Source: Chromatiaceae bacterium
GTDB lineage: Bacteria; Pseudomonadota; Gammaproteobacteria; Chromatiales; Chromatiaceae
DNA: 64,000 nucleotides
Assembly: GCA_024235315.1 (NCBI GenBank)
Contig: JACKMP010000007.1
Coordinates: 97,680 to 161,679 of the forward strand
Direction: 5' to 3'
The position numbers and the translations under genes are program-made. Positions 34,519 through 43,031 of the stretch are shown piece after piece. How positions within the stretch are numbered: position 1 is the stretch's first letter; each line of letters opens with the position of its first letter. Below the pieces are notes generated by a model. The model was given only the letters and a program-made list of their open reading frames with translations, was not told the origin of the DNA and did not search any database.

Positions 34519-34596
34519 CGCGGGCTTGGGGTATGATCCCGGTCCAGATTTTCTGACCCGCGCCGCGCCGGCGCAGGTCGTTACCGGAGATGAGAA

Positions 34597-34833
34597 ATGG
34601 GTTTTGGTGGAATCAGTATCTGGCAGCTGTTGATTGTTCTCGTGATCGTGCTCCTGCTGTTCGGGACCAAGCGTCTGCGCAACCTCGGCGGTGACCTTGG
34701 CAATGCGGTCAAGGGCTTCAAGAAGGCGATGGGCGACGAAGAGAAGAAAACCGACAACGAGCCCGAGAAGCTGGAGAAGGCCGATGAGAAGGTCATCAAC
34801 GGCGAGGCCACGCGCGAGAAGGACAAGCAGTAA
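34597..34833 (+). CDS. tatA: Sec-independent translocase subunit TatA
   Basis: TatA forms the pore-like oligomer for export of folded twin-arginine proteins. The 78-residue protein has one N-terminal membrane helix (WQLLIVLVIVLLLFGTKRLRN). It has the conserved FGTKRL hinge, an amphipathic helix (LGGDLGNAVKGFKKAMGDEE) and a charged tail. It starts the tatABC set, which follows the his operon as in many gammaproteobacteria. Confidence 0.96.
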   Translation: MGFGGISIWQLLIVLVIVLLLFGTKRLRNLGGDLGNAVKGFKKAMGDEEKKTDNEPEKLEKADEKVINGEATREKDKQ

Positions 34834-34857
34834 GCGTTTCATCGGCGGTCCACAACG

Positions 34858-35187
34858 ATGTTCGACGTCGGTTTTTTCGAGCTGGTCCTGATTGCCGTGG
34901 TGGCGCTCCTGGTCGTTGGGCCCGAGCGCTTGCCCAAGCTCGCGCGCAGCGCCGGCATGTGGCTGGGTCGGGGTCGGCGCTTCATCAACTCGGTCAGGGA
35001 CGATATCGATCGCGAGATCAAGGCCGACGAGCTGCGCGAGATCCTCGAGAAGCAGAAGCAGATCAACCCGCTGCACGAATTCGTCGATGACACGAAAAAG
35101 GGTCTGCAGCAGATCAAGACAGATACCGAGTCGGCCCTCGACGTAAAAAAGAAGAAAGCACCCGCCGCAGAAGACCAAAATGAGTGA
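34858..35187 (+). CDS. tatB: Sec-independent translocase subunit TatB
   Basis: TatB, with TatC, receives twin-arginine signal peptides. The 109-residue protein has the TatB N-terminus MFDVGFFELVLIAVVALLVV with the conserved Glu. GPERLPKLARSAGMWLGRGR follows, then a long charged helix (IDREIKADELREILEKQKQ). It follows tatA by 24 bp and its 3' end overlaps the tatC start by 8 nt, so translation is coupled. Confidence 0.95.
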   Translation: MFDVGFFELVLIAVVALLVVGPERLPKLARSAGMWLGRGRRFINSVRDDIDREIKADELREILEKQKQINPLHEFVDDTKKGLQQIKTDTESALDVKKKKAPAAEDQNE

Positions 35188-36445
35188 AAACTCGACGCTG
35201 CCGGAGCAGCCGTTCATCGGTCACCTGATCGAACTGCGCGACCGCCTGATGCGCATGGTGCTGGCGGTGTTCGTCATCTTTCTCGCACTGTTCCCGTTCG
35301 GCAACGACATCTATGTGTTCATCGCCAAACCGTTGATGGCGGTGATGCCTGCAGGCACCAGCATGATCGCCACCCAGGTGGCCTCGCCTTTCCTCACGCC
35401 CTTCAAGCTGGCGCTGGTGACTGCGGTGTTCGTCGCCATGCCGTACCTGTTGCACCAGTTCTGGGGGTTCATTGCGCCCGGCCTCTACAACCACGAAAAG
35501 CGACTCGCCATCCCATTGCTGGCTTCCAGCGTGGTGCTGTTCTACCTCGGGGCCGTGTTTGCGTATCTGGTGGTCTTCCCGCTGGTTTTCGCTTTCCTGA
35601 CCGGGGTGGCGCCGGAAGGTGTGGCGGTGATGACTGACATCACCCACTACCTCGATTTCGTGTTGACGCTGTTCTTCGCCTTCGGCCTTGCGTTCGAGGT
35701 GCCGATCGCCACCATCGTGCTGGTGCTGGCGGGTGCGACCACGCCGGAGAATCTGGCGGGCAAACGTCCCTACGTCATCGTTGGCGCCTTCGTCATCGGT
35801 ATGCTGCTGACCCCGCCGGACGTGATCTCGCAGACGCTGCTGGCGTTGCCGATGTGGGTGCTGTTCGAGATCGGGTTGCTGTTTTCGCGTCTGCTGATGC
35901 GTGACCGGCAGCGCAGAAGAGTGGACGACGAGGATGGCGACGAAGACGGACCGGCCGCCGGGCCGTCTGCCGGGAAAGACCTGGCGAAGCCTGTTGCCGC
36001 TGCCGCATCGGCGGTTGGTGGAGAGACCGGTGCTGTCCAGGACGGTGAATTCGTGCCGCTCGACGATCGCGAGATGGAAGACGAGTTTGACCGTATCGAG
36101 GCGGAGTTCGAGGCGCTCGACAAGGCGGCGGGTGAGAACGACGAGGTCTCGGACCCATCGCAAGACGATCAGACCGAGTACGACGATGCCGCGGACATCA
36201 ACGTCGCCGAGGAAGCGCCTGCCAAATGGAGCGCTGAAGACGCTGCGAACATGCTGGACGAGGAAGACTTCCCGGCGCGCAGCGCGACCGAGGCGCTGGC
36301 CGATGCCAAGCTGCAGCAGGTTGCCGCGCTGCGTGCCACCGGCGCCGAGAGCCAGGCGCGGGGGCTGTTGTACGAGGTCCTCAGCGAAGGCAACGCCAGC
36401 CAGAAGGCGGTGGCGCGCAATATCCTGGAGCAGATCGACAACTGA
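35180..36445 (+). CDS. tatC: Twin-arginine translocase subunit TatC with a long C-terminal extension
   Basis: Residues 1-245 are a normal TatC: FIGHLIELRDRLMR at the start, FLTPFKLALVTAVFVAMPYL, LYNHEKRL, then the membrane segments up to IGLLFSRLLMRDRQRRR, six in all. The protein then continues for about 176 more residues, although family members usually end near 250. The extension is a strongly acidic, low-complexity linker (DDEDGDEDG, EMEDEFDRIEAEFEALDKA) followed by a short folded-looking end, ALADAKLQQVAALRATGAES and LLYEVLSEGNASQKAVARNI. The end resembles the TPR-like C-terminal region of FimV. The extension is cytoplasmic by TatC topology. Nothing in the reading frame suggests an error: it is open without a break and followed by the next gene after 17 bp. 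Confidence 0.95.
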   Translation: MSENSTLPEQPFIGHLIELRDRLMRMVLAVFVIFLALFPFGNDIYVFIAKPLMAVMPAGTSMIATQVASPFLTPFKLALVTAVFVAMPYLLHQFWGFIAPGLYNHEKRLAIPLLASSVVLFYLGAVFAYLVVFPLVFAFLTGVAPEGVAVMTDITHYLDFVLTLFFAFGLAFEVPIATIVLVLAGATTPENLAGKRPYVIVGAFVIGMLLTPPDVISQTLLALPMWVLFEIGLLFSRLLMRDRQRRRVDDEDGDEDGPAAGPSAGKDLAKPVAAAASAVGGETGAVQDGEFVPLDDREMEDEFDRIEAEFEALDKAAGENDEVSDPSQDDQTEYDDAADINVAEEAPAKWSAEDAANMLDEEDFPARSATEALADAKLQQVAALRATGAESQARGLLYEVLSEGNASQKAVARNILEQIDN

Positions 36446-36462
36446 GGGGCAGCGACAGGCCG

Positions 36463-38283
36463 ATGATCAAATCCCTCCGCCTGTTGGTCCTGTTTCTTGT
36501 AGCGGCGCCGGCCCTGGCGCTGGAGAACCAGCTGCGTGATCACCCATCGCCTTACCTGGCGATGCACGGCAATGACCCCGTTGCGTGGCAGGACTGGGGA
36601 CCAGCGGCCGTCGAACTGGCGCGTAAAGAGGGCAAGCTGCTGTTCATCTCCAGCGGTTACTTCTCGTGCCACTGGTGCCACGTGATGCAGCGTGAGAGCT
36701 ATCAAGACGAGCGCATTGCCAGACTCCTGAACACCCGCTTCGTGCCGGTGAAACTGGACCGCGAACTGCACGGCGCGCTCGATGCTTATCTGATCGACTT
36801 TCTCGAAAAGACCCAGGGCCATGCCGGCTGGCCGCTGAATATCTTTCTCACCCCCGAGGGTTACCCGCTGATCGGTACCACCTATCTGCCACCGGAACGC
36901 TTCGGCGAGTTGTTGCAGCGTCTGGGTACCGCGTGGGAGGACGAGCGTGGCAAGATGCGCAACCTCGCGCGGCGCACCCTTTTGCAGCTGACCCTCAACG
37001 ATGCCGCGGCAGCGGTGGAGCCGCTGCCGGCAGCGGCGTTGCTCGAGGCGATGCTCGGTCAGGCGATGGACATCGCCGACCCGATGGAGGGTGGATTCGG
37101 CGACCAGAACAAGTTCCCGATGACACCGCAGCTGCTTTCCCTGCTCGACCTGCAGGCGGCGATGCCGCATCCGCAGCTGGCCGAGTTCCTGACGCTGACG
37201 CTCGACCGCATGGCCACGCAGGGCCTGCGCGATCACCTCGCGGGCGGGTTCTTCCGCTATACGGTTGACCCCTCGTGGCAGATCCCGCATTTCGAGAAAA
37301 TGCTGTATACGCAGGCGCAGCTCGCCGAGGTCTATCTTAGGGCGGCGCAGGTGCTAAAGCGCGACGACTACGGGGTGGTGGCGCGCGACACCCTGGATTT
37401 CGTGATACGCGAGATGACCGGAATTCAGGGCGGCTTCGTCGCCAGCTTCTCGGCGGTGGACGGTGCCGGCGAGGAGGGCGGCGTGTATCTTTGGACTATC
37501 GAACAACTGCATGCACTGCTCGGCGAGCAGGACACCGCGCTCGCACGCCGCCACTGGGCCATGCTCGATATCCCGGCGCTGGACGGTGGCCACCTGCCGA
37601 GGCAGGGCGAGAGTTTGGGCGAGATCGCGCGGGCGCTGGGCGCAAGTGAAGAAGAGATCGCGACGCGACTGCAGTCGATCCGTGCCAGTCTGCTGGACGC
37701 CCGGCAGGCCCGCGTCCTGCCGGTTGATGACAAGGAACTGGCCGGCTGGAACGGGCTGATGCTGGCGGCCCTGTCAAAGGCTGCATTGGCGCTGCAGGAT
37801 CCGGCAATGCGTGCTGCCGCAACCGGGATTCGCGATTTTCTGCGCGACCGTCTGTGGAGCGGCAGTGAATTTCGCCGTGCGATGAGCGGCGGCCGCGAAA
37901 TCGGCAAGGCCTCGCTGGAGGACTATGCCTATGTAGCCTACGGTATGTCGCACTACGCGAAGCTGAGCGGTGACCCGGTCGACCGCACCTTCCTCGCTGC
38001 GTTGCTCAACCTGGCATGGCAGCGCTATCACGGCCCCGGCGGCTGGCGCATGGACGATCGGCCGCTGATCCCCGGAATGGGTGAGCAGCGCGCGATGCCG
38101 GAGGGCGCCTTGCCGGCTCCCTCGGCGGTGCTGATTCGGCTGGCCCTTGAGAGCGATGATCCCAAACTGGTGGACAGGGCGGTCGCTGCCGCCGAGTCGG
38201 GTCGCCAGCAGGCGCAGGAGGACCCGTTCTGGTTCTCGGGGCACGTCGATGCCCTGCTGGGCGCTGCGGGCCTTGCGCGCTGA
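36463..38283 (+). CDS. Exported DUF255 thioredoxin-domain protein (YyaL/SSP411-like)
   Basis: The 606-residue protein has a signal peptide (LLVLFLVAAPALALE) and then a DUF255 thioredoxin-like domain with NQLRDHPSPYLAMHGNDPVAW. The redox motif is YFSCHWCHVMQRESY (Cys 69 and 72), followed by LDRELHGALDAY. The rest is an alpha/alpha-barrel of glycoside-hydrolase style (GGFGDQNKFPMTPQLL, LAGGFFRYTVDPSW, HFEKMLYTQAQ, ELAGWNGLMLAAL). Most family members are cytosolic; here the signal peptide places it in the envelope. It follows tatC by 17 bp and may share its transcript. The substrate is unknown. Confidence 0.9.
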   Translation: MIKSLRLLVLFLVAAPALALENQLRDHPSPYLAMHGNDPVAWQDWGPAAVELARKEGKLLFISSGYFSCHWCHVMQRESYQDERIARLLNTRFVPVKLDRELHGALDAYLIDFLEKTQGHAGWPLNIFLTPEGYPLIGTTYLPPERFGELLQRLGTAWEDERGKMRNLARRTLLQLTLNDAAAAVEPLPAAALLEAMLGQAMDIADPMEGGFGDQNKFPMTPQLLSLLDLQAAMPHPQLAEFLTLTLDRMATQGLRDHLAGGFFRYTVDPSWQIPHFEKMLYTQAQLAEVYLRAAQVLKRDDYGVVARDTLDFVIREMTGIQGGFVASFSAVDGAGEEGGVYLWTIEQLHALLGEQDTALARRHWAMLDIPALDGGHLPRQGESLGEIARALGASEEEIATRLQSIRASLLDARQARVLPVDDKELAGWNGLMLAALSKAALALQDPAMRAAATGIRDFLRDRLWSGSEFRRAMSGGREIGKASLEDYAYVAYGMSHYAKLSGDPVDRTFLAALLNLAWQRYHGPGGWRMDDRPLIPGMGEQRAMPEGALPAPSAVLIRLALESDDPKLVDRAVAAAESGRQQAQEDPFWFSGHVDALLGAAGLAR

Positions 38284-38287
38284 ACAC

Positions 38288-38314
38288 AAAAAACCGGCGC
38301 GATGACGCCGGTTT
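38288..38314 (-). terminator. Terminator between the convergent DUF255 and choice-of-anchor genes
   Basis: AAACCGGCG (38291-38299) pairs with CGCCGGTTT (38306-38314) around a 6-nt loop. On the minus strand six T residues follow the stem, so it ends the gene at 38341. On the plus strand only TTT follows, giving weaker termination of the DUF255 gene. Confidence 0.82.
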
Positions 38315-38340
38315 CCGGGTGACCTTGATGGTCTTTCCTG

Positions 38341-40068
38341 TCAGTCCCTGTGATCCCGACCGTGCCGTTCCCTGTGGTCACCATGGTGGCCGTGGCCGCG
38401 GCGGGTAACAATCCGGTACAGAGTGGTGGTGCCGCTGATCTCCGAGGCCAGTGCGAGCATCGGCACGCCGGGCTCGGGACTCTGGTCCGCAGGGATGAAG
38501 ATCAGACCCTCGGGACCCAGGTCGCCTGCCGTGCCGTCGACGGTGCCGTCTTCTGCGTCGACCGAGAAATCACGGTAGTTGATATAGAAGACATGTTCCG
38601 GATGACGCGGGTTGCTGATGTCGTACACCATGATCCCGCCGACACGCTCGAGGCCGATGAACGCGTAGCTGCGGCCGTCGATCTCGCCGATCGCGATCGC
38701 TTCGGGTTCCGGGCCCTTGTTGTCGCTGCGGTTGTCGAAGCTGTCGTTGTCATCGTTGGTCGAGTTGAAATACCCGGGCGCCAGTTCTGCGGTGATGCGC
38801 TCGAACTGTGAGCCGCTGTCGTAGACCTGTCGGCCGCGCTCGTCCCAGATGCTGAAAGAACGGCCGCCATACACATGCAGCCTGTCGAGCTTGCCGTCTT
38901 CGTCGATGCCATCGATCGTGGAGATGCTGACGCGGCCGAGGCGGTCCTTGTCGGTGCCGCCGTCGGTCTTTTCCAGCCGGGCGGCCAGCCTGTCGCTCAA
39001 TTCGAGCCCGCTGCGGCCGAACGAGGTGACTTCGTCGATGTCTTTGAGACGGCTGACGTCGCCTCGCTCTTCCGCTTCGTCTCCACCGGCGTCGCCGCGG
39101 TCGTCGCCTTCGTTGGCGGTGACGTAATAGGTCGCGCGTCCGACCTTGTAGCTGGCGATCGCATCCGGCATGTACATGCCGTAGACCGGCCAGGTTCGGA
39201 TATCGATTGCACCGTCCTTGTCCGATACGTCGAGCGCGTTATACGGCAGCGCGTGCCTCTTCAGGCCGAGCGGGAGGATCTCCGTCACCCTGGCGTGCCT
39301 GATGTCGACGACGGCCAGTGCGTTGGCCTCCTGCAGGGTCACGTGCGCGGAACGGCCATCCGGACTGACGGCGATGTACTCCGGCTCCAGGTCCTGGCTG
39401 ACCGTGATCCGGGTGCCGACGTCCGGGAACAGCCGCACGCCCATGCCGCGCAGCATCGCCTCTTTGCCGTCGAAGCTGTGGAAGTCGACGGTACGCACCG
39501 CGCACGCATGGTCGACGATGCTGATGGAGCCCTCGGGGTCCAGGTTGTCGCCGGGTTCGCCCTCGTTGGCGACCAGTGCGTATCTGCCGTCCGGCGTGAA
39601 CGTTATCATGTCGGGCAGGGCGCCGACTTCGGCCTGGCAGATTGGTTGACCGTCGGTGTCAAACATCATTACCCGACCGGGCAGCGTCTTGTCGGCGTTC
39701 TCGACCGCGGCCGCGACCACCCCTTTCTTCACCGCCACGCTGTTGGCCCCACCCGATTCAGCCCAGTAGGCACGGAGGTCAACCTCGCTGAGCAGGGGCA
39801 GTTCTTCGACATCGGCATCGGGGTCGACCACCGAGGCGTCGAGCACGTCGATATTGCCGGTGTCGCCGTTGGTCACGAACAGGCGCCTGGAGTGGGGGTC
39901 GTAGGCGACGATCTCGGACGCGCCCTGGTCGAAGACACGGCTCTGGTAGCCGGCGGCAACCTCGAGGCGCAGCTGTGTTGCACCACCCTGGCCGGCGGCT
40001 GCATAGACGGGGAGACTCAGGACGACCGCGATTGCGGTGCGCCTGAACGGAAGATGGGGGATCGGCAT
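38341..40068 (-). CDS. Exported beta-propeller protein, choice-of-anchor I family
   Basis: The 575-residue protein has a signal peptide (TAIAVVLSLPVYAAAG) and a long series of beta-propeller-like strands. Examples are ASEIVAYDPHSRRLFVTNGD, GNIDVLDASV, SVAVKKGVVAAAVENADK, PDMITFTPDGRYALVANEGE and GPEPEAIAIGEIDGRSYAFIG. The text EGEPGDNLDPEGSISIVD and TANEGDDRGDAGG matches the choice-of-anchor I family, related to alkaline-phosphatase-associated propellers. The last 20 residues are His/Arg-rich (RRGHGHHGDHRERHGRDHRD), perhaps metal-binding, in place of a usual sorting tail. It lies alone with a terminator after it. Enzymatic activity is unproven. Confidence 0.85.
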   Translation of the reverse strand: MPIPHLPFRRTAIAVVLSLPVYAAAGQGGATQLRLEVAAGYQSRVFDQGASEIVAYDPHSRRLFVTNGDTGNIDVLDASVVDPDADVEELPLLSEVDLRAYWAESGGANSVAVKKGVVAAAVENADKTLPGRVMMFDTDGQPICQAEVGALPDMITFTPDGRYALVANEGEPGDNLDPEGSISIVDHACAVRTVDFHSFDGKEAMLRGMGVRLFPDVGTRITVSQDLEPEYIAVSPDGRSAHVTLQEANALAVVDIRHARVTEILPLGLKRHALPYNALDVSDKDGAIDIRTWPVYGMYMPDAIASYKVGRATYYVTANEGDDRGDAGGDEAEERGDVSRLKDIDEVTSFGRSGLELSDRLAARLEKTDGGTDKDRLGRVSISTIDGIDEDGKLDRLHVYGGRSFSIWDERGRQVYDSGSQFERITAELAPGYFNSTNDDNDSFDNRSDNKGPEPEAIAIGEIDGRSYAFIGLERVGGIMVYDISNPRHPEHVFYINYRDFSVDAEDGTVDGTAGDLGPEGLIFIPADQSPEPGVPMLALASEISGTTTLYRIVTRRGHGHHGDHRERHGRDHRD

Positions 40069-40237
40069 GGCACACTCCTTATTCTCGTTGCCCGACGTTC
40101 GGGTCCTGCAAGAGCGGCCGACCGTGGTGAGGCGGTGGTGGCATCGGATGCAGGTGGAGGTGCGACGGTAAATGCCAATGATTACATCAGCGTTTCAGCG
40201 GGAGAAACCGTGTTCCCGATTGGGGTGATGAGAGGGC

Positions 40238-40816
40238 TCAGCTCAGTTTGGTGTAGACCCAGACACTCGCTGGCGGCAGGTTCCACAACACGCGACCGAC
40301 ACGTTCGCCGCTGACGCCGAGTGCCGCGGCCAGCGGGCCGGGGATCGGCGGCTTGGGCGAGTAGGTGAATTGTATGAGCCTGCCCTTGGGGCGCAGGGCC
40401 GAAATCGCCTGGGCGAGCACACGGACACGTGTCAGCGTGCGCATGCTGAGCAGCGGCAGGCTCGAGACCACTGCATCTGCGGGTCTGTCGTGGATGTGGC
40501 CAAGCAGGTCCCGCAGGCGCGCGGCATCACCGGCGATGACCGGTGGGGACGAAAAACGTCGTGCCAGCTGCCGGGCGAGTTCGGGGTCTTTTTCGATCAC
40601 GACCAGGGCCGAGGGCGCAATGCCGCGAGCGAGCAGGGCGGTGGTGACGGCGCCTGTTCCTGCCCCCAGTTCGATAATCAGCTGGCTGTCGGCGTCCACC
40701 TGCGCGGCCATCGCATGGGCCAGTTCGTCGCTGCTGGCAACCACTGCCCCCATCTGCAAAGGGTTGCGCAGCCAGGCCGACAGAAACGGTGGCTTCAAAC
40801 GTGGGCTTGCTGACAT
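40238..40816 (-). CDS. SAM-dependent methyltransferase (phospholipid N-methyltransferase-like)
   Basis: The 192-residue protein has a Rossmann SAM-binding motif LIIELGAGTGAVTTALLARG, then LVVIEKDPELARQLARRF and VIAGDAARLRDLLGHI. A VVSSLPLLSMR segment matches the PmtA/KsgA-like group, where SSLP replaces the NPPY-type motif. The phospholipid or rRNA-adenine assignment cannot be chosen; the length and IQFTYSPKPPIP favour the phosphatidylethanolamine methyltransferase type. No membrane helix is seen. It lies between two unrelated minus-strand genes. Confidence 0.78.
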   Translation of the reverse strand: MSASPRLKPPFLSAWLRNPLQMGAVVASSDELAHAMAAQVDADSQLIIELGAGTGAVTTALLARGIAPSALVVIEKDPELARQLARRFSSPPVIAGDAARLRDLLGHIHDRPADAVVSSLPLLSMRTLTRVRVLAQAISALRPKGRLIQFTYSPKPPIPGPLAAALGVSGERVGRVLWNLPPASVWVYTKLS

Positions 40817-40955
40817 GAGGAACTCCTTGGCGAACTGCTTGCCGGGGAACGCAAGGTGCAGCGGTTTGCGTCGTCCCTTCCGGGGTAGCCTGCAACGCCC
40901 ATCTTACGCGAGACCTCCGGCGGCCAGATAGTGCCTGCCGTCCGGTGCCGAAACG

Positions 40956-41390
40956 TCAAAGACTGGCGTTGGTGACGGCGCAGTCGTACCTGCTCCACAG
41001 CAACCGGGAGGTCTCCTCATCTGCCTGCCCCTGCGGCATGGCGTCCTTTTCACGCTGCAGCTCTGCGTCGTCCGAGAGCATGGCCCCGAGGAAGACGCCA
41101 ACCAGGATCTCGTCACTCCCGACATAATCGCGGACCGCGACCAGATCAGGCAGGCCCATGCGGATGCCGACGTCGATATAGGTACGGATGTTGGACACCA
41201 GGGCCGAGTAAAGCTGCCTTGTCGCACCTTTACGCTGGCCTTCGCCGACATTGTCAGGAAGCAGGTCCAGGCAGATGATGTCCTGCCGGATGACCTTTTC
41301 GAGTCGCTGAAATTCGTCAATGTCGTCGGCCGCAGCAAATGGTGCCGCCACCAGCACTGCCAGGGTCAGGATCAGTTTCTTCATCATCAT
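40956..41390 (-). CDS. Small exported protein of unknown function
   Basis: The 144-residue protein has a clean signal peptide (MMMKKLILTLAVLVAAPFAAA, cleavage before DDIDEF) and then a helical soluble part with two Cys (IICLDLLP and RYDCAVTNASL). No family is recognised. Other visible stretches are RQLYSALVSNIRTYIDVGIRM and DEILVGVFLGAMLSDDAELQ. Its first ATG overlaps the stop codon of the upstream YkgJ-like gene by 4 nt, and AGGAG lies 12 nt upstream, so the two are co-translated. A periplasmic role is likely. Confidence 0.72.
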   Translation of the reverse strand: MMMKKLILTLAVLVAAPFAAADDIDEFQRLEKVIRQDIICLDLLPDNVGEGQRKGATRQLYSALVSNIRTYIDVGIRMGLPDLVAVRDYVGSDEILVGVFLGAMLSDDAELQREKDAMPQGQADEETSRLLWSRYDCAVTNASL

Positions 41391-41701
41391 CGTCGCCCGT
41401 CTCCTGTTCCCAAGCCGCGTTCCGCAAGGCACTCGTAGTCACCGACCGCGAAATCACGGCAGACCTTCGGACGCGTCTCGTAAATCCTGCACTTCATCGT
41501 GCCGCGGTCCAGTGCGATGCACCAGCCGTCCTCCAGCCTGGCCATGCTCCTGCCACCCCATCTGTCGACTTCGACCAGGTGATCGGGTATGCCCCTCTCG
41601 CCGATCAGTATGACCTGCAGGCGACAACAGCAGGCCTCGCAGTTTGCGCAACTCACGTCCGGACCTGGGTTTGGCGGCGTCGTGATCGTCACAGGTGCCA
41701 T
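41387..41701 (-). CDS. YkgJ-family cysteine-cluster protein
   Basis: The 104-residue protein matches the YkgJ/Fe-S zinc-chelating family. An N-terminal cluster of cysteines (SCANCEACCCRL; Cys 18, 21, 24-26) is followed by WCIALDRGTMKCRIYETRPKVCRDFAVG, with further Cys and the RPxxCRxF motif. The family probably binds zinc or an iron-sulfur cluster, and its function is unknown. ATG 41701 is used because it precedes the conserved core; an upstream TTG at 41755 would add 18 poorly conserved residues. It overlaps the next gene and follows a tiny lysine-rich gene, making a likely three-gene unit. Confidence 0.8.
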   Translation of the reverse strand: MAPVTITTPPNPGPDVSCANCEACCCRLQVILIGERGIPDHLVEVDRWGGRSMARLEDGWCIALDRGTMKCRIYETRPKVCRDFAVGDYECLAERGLGTGDGRR

Positions 41702-41755
41702 GTCAGATGAAGGTCGTGCGCACGGGGGGCTTTCGGGACGGGCAATACGCGACAA

Positions 41756-41905
41756 TCAGTTGCTCTGCGCCGGATCGACCGGGGTTGTCTCACCGGTGGC
41801 CTGTTCGGCCTTGGCCTCCGACTTGCGCTGGCGCTTCTCGTCTTTCTTCTTCTTCTTCGCGAGATCTCTCTGGCGCTTTTCGAAGGCGTAATTGGGTTTG
41901 GCCAT
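41756..41905 (-). CDS. Very small lysine/arginine-rich conserved protein, 49 aa
   Basis: The frame encodes 49 residues starting AKPNYAFEKRQRDLAKKKKK and ending TTPVDPAQSN. The basic N-terminal part is a single charged helix; the end is acidic and Pro-containing. Small proteins of this pattern (KPNYxFEKRQRDLAKKKKK) occur across proteobacteria with unknown function, possibly nucleic-acid or ribosome binding. AACAGGA lies about 8 nt before ATG. The stop is directly before the YkgJ-like gene's upstream region. It is divergent from yceH. Confidence 0.75.
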   Translation of the reverse strand: MAKPNYAFEKRQRDLAKKKKKDEKRQRKSEAKAEQATGETTPVDPAQSN

Positions 41906-42104
41906 GGGCGATCCTGTTCAAACGACGTTCGGCAACATGCCGGTAGTGCCCGTTGGACGGGCACTGTCCTGTAACCGAAGATTAACAGCTTTTTCTGTTG
42001 GCCCGGCAGATGCGCGGCCACCATTGCAGATATCTCCGCACAGGGCATTGCACTACCATGGCGCCTTCCATCGCCACCGGCACGCTGTGCCGACGAGTCA
42101 ATCC

Positions 42105-42794
42105 ATGCGTATCGAACTCAGTCCACACGAAGCCAGGGTCATCGGCTGTCTGATCGAAAAACAGATCACCACCCCTGCGCAATACCCGCTGTCACTGAGC
42201 GCACTCACCGTTGCCTGTAACCAGAAGAGCAGCCGTGACCCGGTCATGCAACTGAGCGATGCCGAGGTGCAGCAGACGGTCGATGGCCTGCTGAAAAGAC
42301 ACCTGGTCAGCGATCGCGGCGGATTTGGCAGTCGTGTGACCAAGTACCAGCACCGCTTCGGCAATGTCGGCTTCGGCAGCCTGGAGTTCACCGCACAGGA
42401 GCTCGGGATCATCTGCGTGCTGCTGCTGCGCGGGCCTCAGACCGCCGGCGAACTGCGTGCACGCAGCAGCCGCTTGTGCGAGCTGGCAGACGCGCAGCAG
42501 ACCGAGGCGGTGATAAACGGTTTGATCGAGCGTCCCGATGGGCCGTTCGTGGCCCGCCTGGCACGTGATGCCGGGACGCGTGAGCCACGCTACGTGCACC
42601 TGTTCGGCGACCGCGATGCGCAGACAATCACGGCGACAGACACACCGGCCTCATTCGAACCCGAAGTGTCAGGGGATCGGCAGGCAGCGCGACGTCTGGA
42701 AGAGTTGGAAGATCTGGTGCTGATGATGCAGGGGCAGCTGGACGACGTCCTGGCCCGCCTGGAACGACTGGAAGGAGCTTCCGGGTACCCGTGA
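42105..42794 (+). CDS. yceH: YceH-family (DUF480) protein
   Basis: The 229-residue protein matches the YceH family, which has two winged-helix domains. Seen are IELSPHEARVIGCLIEKQIT, the conserved YPLSLSALTVACNQKSSRDP, GFGSRVTKYQHRF and LGIICVLLLRGPQTAGELR. A C-terminal coiled stretch follows (RRLEELEDLVLMMQGQLDDV). The family is widespread in gammaproteobacteria and its molecular role is not established. ATG 42105 gives the usual N-terminus; the longer upstream frame is not conserved. It has no obvious operon partner. Confidence 0.93.
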   Translation: MRIELSPHEARVIGCLIEKQITTPAQYPLSLSALTVACNQKSSRDPVMQLSDAEVQQTVDGLLKRHLVSDRGGFGSRVTKYQHRFGNVGFGSLEFTAQELGIICVLLLRGPQTAGELRARSSRLCELADAQQTEAVINGLIERPDGPFVARLARDAGTREPRYVHLFGDRDAQTITATDTPASFEPEVSGDRQAARRLEELEDLVLMMQGQLDDVLARLERLEGASGYP

Positions 42795-42842
42795 TCCCGC
42801 CAGGCTCAGGTGGCCTGCCCGATCTCAGCATCATGCGGTGCG

Positions 42843-43031
42843 CTATCCGGCGAGTGTCGTATCACGTGCCGACCGGGGGCCGGTATCGGGGCGTACCCAG
42901 CCGTCCCAGCCGAGCCAGTCGGACTCCTGCCCGACGTCGGATGGCGAGTTGCGGCGTGATACCCATCGATCCACCTTCTTGATGAATACCTTGCCGTCGT
43001 TGTACCAGTGTCTGTGCAACAGGTTTGACAT
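42843..43031 (-). CDS. Possible small Trp-rich protein, 62 aa
   Basis: A 62-codon frame with an ATG preceded by GGAG at 6-nt spacing encodes SNLLHRHWYNDGKVFIKKVD followed by RWVSRRNS and DWLGWDGWVRP. The five Trp residues and good ribosome binding site make it look coding. No family is recognised and there is no close partner gene. Reads convergent with yceH. Treated as a hypothetical gene. Confidence 0.42.
   Translation of the reverse strand: MSNLLHRHWYNDGKVFIKKVDRWVSRRNSPSDVGQESDWLGWDGWVRPDTGPRSARDTTLAG

Noticed and set aside
34516..34545. TTGACG and TATGAT upstream of tatA as a promoter
   Set aside because: The spacing is only about 11 bp, too short for a sigma-70 promoter.
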